Positions 58,566 through 64,000 of a stretch of DNA of 64,000 bases are shown here, piece by piece (position 1 is the stretch's first letter; each line of letters begins with the position of its first letter). The stretch lies in NCBI GenBank assembly GCA_034770075.1, contig CM068382.1:88529766-88593765 (forward strand), read 5' to 3'. The notes below the pieces were generated by a model that was given only the letters and a program-made list of their open reading frames with translations, did not search any database and had not been told where the DNA came from. The DNA comes from Aralia elata (lineage: Eukaryota > Streptophyta > Magnoliopsida > Apiales > Araliaceae). Position numbers and translations under genes: made by a program.

Positions 58566-59042
58566 TGTTGGGATCTATTAAAGAAAGAAAATCAGCATTT
58601 TGGTGCAAAGGTGGTACTATACGGGTAGTGGCCTAGTGGGAGGAGACAGAGACCAAATGGGTGTAATAATATTTGCATGTTACTTAGTGAGGGTGCAAGC
58701 AATTGCCATGAGCTAATAAGAATTAAGGAGGAGAATTTCAAGCTGCCTTTGGCTTTATGCGCTTCACCCTTGAATACAGGAACACTGCAGCAAGCTAGGG
58801 CCACTCCGATGCCTGCACCAAGATGCAAAAATGATTATAATAAAATAAGAGCCTCTGGTAATTGGAAAGAGTCGTCCTAATATCAATTTACAATCATATC
58901 TGTTGCATTCCACTGTAAAACTAATATCAATTTACAATCATATATGTTGCATTCCACTGCCTTTTACATTTATAAAGTCTTGCCAGTTACCACCAATTAA
59001 CTATCAATTTTTTTTTAGAAAAAACTTATCCAAAAAATAATA
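58566..59042. other. Unclassified sequence
   Basis: An 85-bp interrupted direct repeat (CTAATATCAATTTACAATCATA) occurs at 58,879 and 58,920. Overlapping open frames on both strands at 58,592-58,880 show no recognisable protein. Confidence 0.4.
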
Positions 59043-59326
59043 TTCCTCCGTCACAGGATAAAAGTCTGGGTTGACGTTTTGCTCATATTAAGAAAGAGGA
59101 TAAAATGACAAAATTGTCCATATTTAAATTCTCATTTAATTGCATAGTTTTTTACACATGACTAGTGATGCTCAATAAATATGCATAGGGAATAAAAATA
59201 TGACAATTAATACTAAGAGTATTATGGGCAAATTATTGTAAAAAATAGATTATTTAAGCTAAGTAGACATTTAACTTGGGACTAATTAAAATAGTAATAA
59301 AGACTTTTATCCTCGAACGGAGGGAG
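59043..59326. mobile_element. Stowaway-like MITE
   Basis: Left end TTCCTCCGTCACAGGATAAAA and right end, reverse-complemented, CTCCCTCCGTTCGAGGATAA; both continue into AAAAGTC. 284 bp, flanked by TA at 59041-59042 and 59327-59328. Confidence 0.85.
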
Positions 59327-59984
59327 TAATAAAAGAAGTCAGACTAAGCACCCACTCTTTTATGTACTTGTTATAAAAACACAGACAGACTACAACACTA
59401 ATCATATCTATTCCTTTCCAATTTCCTGAATGAGGATAACCGTACACTTATATAGCTATTTAAATGCCACATTACTATAAAACCACTTGACATTTAACCG
59501 CATATGGTATATACTATTATTTTACTACCTTAATGCATCCTTGCTTTCTCAACTGGAATATTGATTTCTCAATGTATTGCTGTCACTATCTGTTACGAGG
59601 AGGATTCCCCTTAAGGTGGACTATAACCAGAAGAAATAACCAAGTGGGGTAAAAGTTGGAAATAAATAGTTCAGAAGGCATAGCAGCAGTATGAGGAAGT
59701 ACACATGGGCATACATTATGAAAAATTTAATAAAACAACATGAAAAACACTTTGCAGATTTCAACAGAGAGCAGAGAGTATCATGGCAAAATAGAATATG
59801 ATAAAGTTCATGCCGAGTTTGTTGTGGTAGCGGGCAAGGGGGAGTTTTCCTAAATTTGTTCAAATATTGGGCAAAGCAAGTATGACCTCAGGAAAAAAAA
59901 AAATTATACAAGGGGATCTGATTAAGCAGAAAAGATTAGTCATCCTTTCCCATGCCACACTGATAAATAAGTAATAGAACTCAC

Positions 59985-60585
59985 CAATTCCATGCTTATC
60001 AAGAGCTTCCATGTGATGGTTTTGATCTCTTCTAGCAAGAATTCCTCCATGTATGTTAGGATGTAAAGTTTTTACGCGGCCATCAAGCTGTAAAAGAATA
60101 AAAAATATCATTTCCAATATAAGATGTAGTCACTGCTCATAAAAGGGTCATGCACAGACCATCTGAAAAAATATAATCAACTCTCAGACAGCCAAAATGT
60201 AGTACGATGACACCTCGAAGAAGCATAATAACATATGTCACGCAGTATTACTATCGTTTTAACCAATTAACGTATAATGTCTTACATGCATTCAATGTGC
60301 TTAAAAGTGTCGGCGAAACTAATGGAGAAAACTAGAGGAACAAATTTCTCATCTGTTAATCTTTTTTCATTTTGATCGATTATTTCCATCATTGTTCAAC
60401 TCCTCATGTCTTTATGAATGTACTGGATGCCCACAATTTCAAGGAAATGGAAAGAAGTACGAGGAGGCATTTATTTACATGTAGTATCAATGTAAATTTT
60501 TAACATGTGACCAGCTTACCATTTCAGGAAAACTGGTAAGTTCTTCCACTTTAGTTACAGACACCCCAGCACTTTCTAATGATTC
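59985..60585 (-). pseudogene. PURH (ATIC) gene fragment, two exons
   Basis: Exons 60585-60520 (ESLESAGVSVTKVEELTSFP then EM) and 60087-59985 (LDGRVKTLHPNIHGGILARR, DQNHHMEALDKHGIG) match the IMP cyclohydrolase domain of the bifunctional purine enzyme AICAR transformylase/IMP cyclohydrolase, which performs the last two steps of IMP synthesis. Splice sites are intact and phases agree. The preceding exon (ending ...TIVSTGGT) and the next (TFDVVVVNLYPF) are not found on either side, so only this piece is present. No internal stops, so the copy is young or the rest is displaced. Confidence 0.85.
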
Positions 60586-62638
60586 CTGTAAACGATAGAA
60601 TCCATTAATTATTCACCAATAAAGAATAAAGCTAATAAGAACAGAAGAATAAGCACTCCTCTACACTTTTGCGAAAAAGTACTTTTACAAACAAGTCTCA
60701 GTTACAAAATATATAAAATGACAAGTTGATTCACTTCAGATGCCTTTCAAACAAATATTTAAAACAAATCTAGAAAATAAAAAATATATTTTCATAGTAC
60801 ATGCACTTTATCAACCACCACCTTAAGTGTGATTGTTAATAAATGAAGCTGAAGTTAAGAATACCTCTTTCTTAACCATGAATTTTTTGCTAAGGACATT
60901 TCGAGATTGATTGGTCATATTAGAAGCCATTGCACTCCAAAATCCCGCCCTGTTTTTACACACAAAAAAGAATACGAGAATAAAATCGCCACATTTAAAG
61001 ACAGGAAAAGGATGCATGATGCAAGCATTCTTGATTCACTTTTTTTGGTATTATCTTCCCATATAGACAACAACTTAAAGAAAATCCTAACAGTTCCTTG
61101 CTATGTTAGACGAAACAGTTATAAGTGAAAAATATGCAGAATTGATAGGTCTCATTTTTTCTTGATGACACACTTTTGTCCCTCACTGGATGATCATGTT
61201 GGTAAACCATGCCAAGAATGGATAGCAAACAGTAAAGTGGCTATTGCATGGAAGTTGGAACTGAAGCACAATAAAGTAAATCATACTATAGATACAATTC
61301 AATATTGTATTGCGAAAAAGGAAATTGATGTTTAGGTATCTCTTGGACTGCAGATACCAGATAGAAACATATAACACAATCACTACCAAGTTAAAGCATT
61401 CCGTATAATTATTAACTGAAAATTTTATTTTTTTTTGATAAAATAAGCTCGTCTTAGCATAAAAAACATAAGTTTGTAAGCCTGTTCTTCCGCTCATAAC
61501 ACTAGGCATAAGTGCCTTTTCATGCATGCTTTTTATATTTGTTAGCAATATATTGTCAAACTGGTATAAACTTAAAAAGAAAACGGAATTCATAGTACAA
61601 AAGAAGCAATCATAAATAGAATAATTGAAAAAGCTTGGGGAGCCATGTCTGGAGTAGCCTAAAAAGAAAATAATGAAACAAAATTAACCAACATGAGGAC
61701 ATGGATGCTTTGATTATAAAGGACCGAATATAAATTTTAAACATATAGAACTACAGTCTCACAATAAAGTAAGCTTATGCTTCAGTTTAAAGCCACTAAG
61801 GATACAAAGAGATGAAGAATCCCACAAGTTCAGATAAATCTTCAAATGATGCCGGAATATAATGCCAATAAGAAAAATTAAAGGCATGTAATTAACTAAT
61901 TATGATATGCCGGAAGAAACAACTATTCTCTCTCTAACTCACACACACACATACTACACACATCTCCAAGAGACCAATATAGTTATGATTCATAAGTTTA
62001 TAGATTAGTTATCAGGAAGAAATACTGAAGTTAAGGATTTTTTGAATTAAGCTGAGCAGCTTCCATCCGTTAAGCTAACAAACAAGGCATCATCCACCAA
62101 TGTGGAAAATTAAATGACAAATGTTCTGAGTAATACAAAGAGTTTTGTGATGAACCACAAAAATACAGTATAGGAAGAATCCATGTACTAGATATTAGGA
62201 ATCATGATAACAGAACATTTGTAATCTAACATCAATGACCCAAATCTCAAAGCAAAAAATGTTACTTAGATCAAATAAACAAACTTCTTAAAATATATAT
62301 CTAACTACACCAACAAAGTACCTTAAGGCGAGCATGCAAAGTGAGCAAAACATCGTTCAATAGAGTTGCTGGCCAGGCAGTATCAGAAAGCTCGGATGCA
62401 ATGATCGATTTTGCCCCTTTTCATGCTCATCTTTTTCCTAGTCATGTTTATCATAAAGTTCCAATTTCAATCACACTACAAATATATATGTGACAACAAA
62501 TAACCTTTGAAGGAAATTATTGACACAAATCAACAAATTTAACATGCAGCTTTGACTGAGGAGCACAAATCAACAAATTTAACAGTGAGCTTGATATAGG
62601 TGTGACAAATAGATAGATTCAGATATATTGATATATAC
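60586..62638. other. Mostly non-coding, possible exon scraps
   Basis: AT-rich. Minus-strand exon-like segments MASNMTNQSRNVLSKKFMVK (ending near 60,865 at a GTATTC donor) and SELSDTAWPATLLNDVLLTL (about 62,340-62,400) are unidentified. No complete gene. Confidence 0.35.
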
Positions 62639-63045
62639 CTTGCTAATCTTGAGAACAACAGACCTAAGCATGTAGAGCCTATCATTGAGCTTCTTTCTGC
62701 GGCGCCTCTCAGCCATTAAATTCTTCGCATGGAGACCTTTCTTTTTCCCCTTCTGATCTCCAACCGTGATAGAGAACAGGACGATGAAGAATCCATAGCT
62801 TGCAACAACAAATTACTATTATTGAATTCTAGGTGTTGATTTGTGAGGATACTTTGAGAAGGGTTTAAAGTATTATTACCAAACCACTCAGTTTCAAGCA
62901 TTGATTTGAAGCTATTGAGAGATGAACCGCTCATGCCCAAGTCTTTACATGTCTCCCCTTCGTTACTGTTTCTCGCCGCCCACAAAACTACGTCATCTTC
63001 TTTCCCTTCCATCCATACGTCACCAAAAAATTGTTTTAAATTCAT
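62639..63045 (-). pseudogene. ICE1/SCREAM-like bHLH transcription factor fragment
   Basis: From ATG at 63045: GDVWMEGKEDDVVLWAARN, NSFKSMLETEWFGNN, NLLLQAMDSSSSCS, the N-terminal landmarks of ICE1-like proteins (cold response and stomatal lineage regulators). Near 62,755 the sequence jumps, in another frame, to KGKKKGLHAKNLMAE and RRRRKKLNDRLYMLRS, the basic region and helix 1, ending at ISK before a GTATAT donor. The roughly 250 residues normally between are missing, as are the following exons (MDRASILGDA...). An internal deletion joined the two parts out of frame, so it is non-functional. Confidence 0.82.
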
Positions 63046-63139
63046 CAAATCAAACCACCAACACCCAATTAAAATGAAATTAAGACATATGTTTGGTATA
63101 TACACATAAAAATTTCAATATACAGAAAAAGTGGAATAC

Positions 63140-63273
63140 CTTGTGTACATCAACTTGTCACGATCTTGACACCAAAAGCTCATAACATCGTCGCAATGAA
63201 TAGCTAGAGGAGTTGATGCACCCATATGGTATGCTCCTGAAGGGAGATAACTTTGTATATTTGGACTTGACAT
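63140..63273 (-). other. Unidentified exon-like segment
   Basis: Minus strand opens MSSPNIQSYLPSGAYHMG and continues CDDVMSFWCQDRDKLMYTR to a GTATTC donor. Open throughout with coding-like composition, directly adjoining the LTR at 63273. I do not recognise the protein. Confidence 0.3.
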
Positions 63274-63485
63274 GTTAAAATAATAGAAAAAGAAGAGTAC
63301 TAAAGATGAGAAAAGAGCAAGAAAATTAAAAAGTTAAAAGCAAGGTTTAATTCATTGATAATTTCCCTCTACAGATTACAAGGATATATATAGGGTAATA
63401 TTCTAACAAACCACATATCCTACTTGAATCATAAACCTCACAATTGAAGTAAATTACAACCCTTGCACTACTAACTATTGTGACA
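63273..63485 (-). repeat. Short LTR (about 213 bp), probable 3' LTR
   Basis: TGTTAAAATAATAG...CTATTGTGACA on the plus strand gives TG...CA ends. In minus sense it contains CCTATATATATCC (TATA-like) and a downstream AATGAATTAAACC. It is preceded by AAGGGATGGA, a plausible polypurine tract. The partner LTR would lie beyond 64000. Confidence 0.55.
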
Positions 63486-63511
63486 TCCATCCCTTAAAGA
63501 AAGCCTTGTCC

Positions 63512-64000
63512 TCAAGGCTGATTTTCAGAACCATCCCCTAGCTTGCTAGCATGTAAGATTCCAACAATAAACTTGGTTTTCAGCTTGTCAACTTTATGGA
63601 TGCTATAATTTCTTGCCCTCATATTGGCTAGTGCAGATATTATGTCCATGTGGTAATTTGTATCATCATCCTTCTCAAATTGAATTGGTTTCATCCTAAA
63701 ACCAAAGGGCAGAATCTTCCAACACTGCTCTAGCTTCATGATTAGTTCATTGATAACTGCACTGTCATCTACAAATGCATTAGAGAGGCTAGAAGACTTC
63801 TCGTCAGTCTTGATTTTAACACCTTTCTTTGGTTGAAATTCGGGGACCATCACTTTATCAACAGCTTTTGCCAATGTCTTTGGGTGCTTAGCCCAGTCAG
63901 GAATAGAGATGCCAAATATCTCAGCACGAAGTATGGATGCAGCCATGACAAAATCCAGATGACTTGGATCAATAGTAGAGAACTGCAGTGGCTGAGGAAA
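63512..64000 (-). pseudogene. Ubiquitin-activating enzyme E1 (UBA1-type) fragment, runs off the window
   Basis: Open from the window edge (FPQPLQFSTIDPSHLDFVMA), then AASILRAEIFGI, PDWAKHPKTLAKAVDKV, PEFQPKKGVKIKTDEK, MKLEQCWKILPFGFRMKPIQ and FEKDDDTNYHMDIISALANM, RARNYSI. This is the C-terminal half of plant E1, between the catalytic-Cys domain and the end of the second adenylation domain. After KFIVG homology stops abruptly (E1 should continue RIIPAIATSTA), the frame ends at TGA, and the sequence CTTGAGGACAAGG leads into the LTR. It is therefore a truncated copy that appears to be inside a retroelement. Several usually conserved residues differ. Confidence 0.82.

Noticed and set aside
58592..58880. 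Overlapping open frames on both strands near 58.6-58.9 kb
   Set aside because: No domain, no splice signals, located in repeat debris; could not be assigned.
63160..63185. Primer-binding site TTTGGTGTCAAGATC on the minus strand
   Set aside because: Resembles a tRNA-primed start but lies on the wrong side of the short LTR for its inferred orientation and inside an open exon-like segment.
1..64000. tRNA, rRNA, microRNA or organellar DNA insertions
   Set aside because: No cloverleaf, rRNA core or plastid/mitochondrial gene sequence was recognised on either strand by reading; a covariance-model search was not possible.

Overview
This is nuclear DNA of a flowering plant, most likely a eudicot; I cannot fix the order or genus. 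The evidence is the receptor-kinase, TIM17, ICE1-type bHLH, PURH and ubiquitin E1 sequences, GT-AG introns, AT-rich DNA and plant-type transposons. No gene in the window looks intact and host-functional. It is a transposon graveyard in which nested insertions can be peeled apart by their target-site duplications (TSDs).

Layout. 1-2.2 kb: decayed LTR retrotransposon with a minisatellite. 3.0-5.7 kb: a three-exon LRK10L/WAK-like receptor kinase with all domains but one in-frame stop and one 1-nt deletion. 6,565-56,034: one Mutator-like element (MULE) of the Ulp1-carrying (KAONASHI-like) kind, bounded by a 9-bp direct repeat. It carries a plus-strand DUF1985/Ulp1-type C48 protease gene and a convergent minus-strand mudrA-type transposase gene, both broken by stops and frameshifts. 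Four later LTR insertions stretch it from roughly 14 kb to 49 kb: a full Tekay/Del-type Ty3/gypsy element (8,903-26,769, TSD GCTAT), a solo LTR (29,721-32,074, TSD TCTGT), an LTR without a clean TSD (about 32,478-36,084), and an 11.9-kb LTR-bounded insertion (37,309-49,181, TSD AGGAT).

Second-level nesting. The gypsy element carries a CACTA transposon (17,848-22,395, TSD TCA) that splits an extra open reading frame upstream of gag. That CACTA lacks a DDE transposase but keeps an apparently intact six-exon Transposase_24 gene. The 11.9-kb insertion holds fragments of three unrelated host genes, all on the plus strand: a nearly full-length TIM17 pseudogene, one exon of a coiled-coil protein gene, and one exon of the methionine-salvage enzyme DEP1. 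It also holds a MITE, a LINE scrap and a CACTA-type subterminal array.

Right flank (56-64 kb): copia, CACTA and gypsy scraps, a Stowaway MITE, then minus-strand fragments of PURH, an ICE1/SCREAM-like bHLH gene and a UBA1-type E1. The E1 piece lies just inside a short LTR.

Relative order: MULE first, LTR elements next, the Tekay-type element recently (its LTRs differ at about 0.7% of sites by eye), its CACTA last. The least ordinary points are the ULP gene spread over three insertions, the GGTTACC motif field inside the MULE, the split upstream ORF of the gypsy element, and two clusters of same-strand captured gene fragments.
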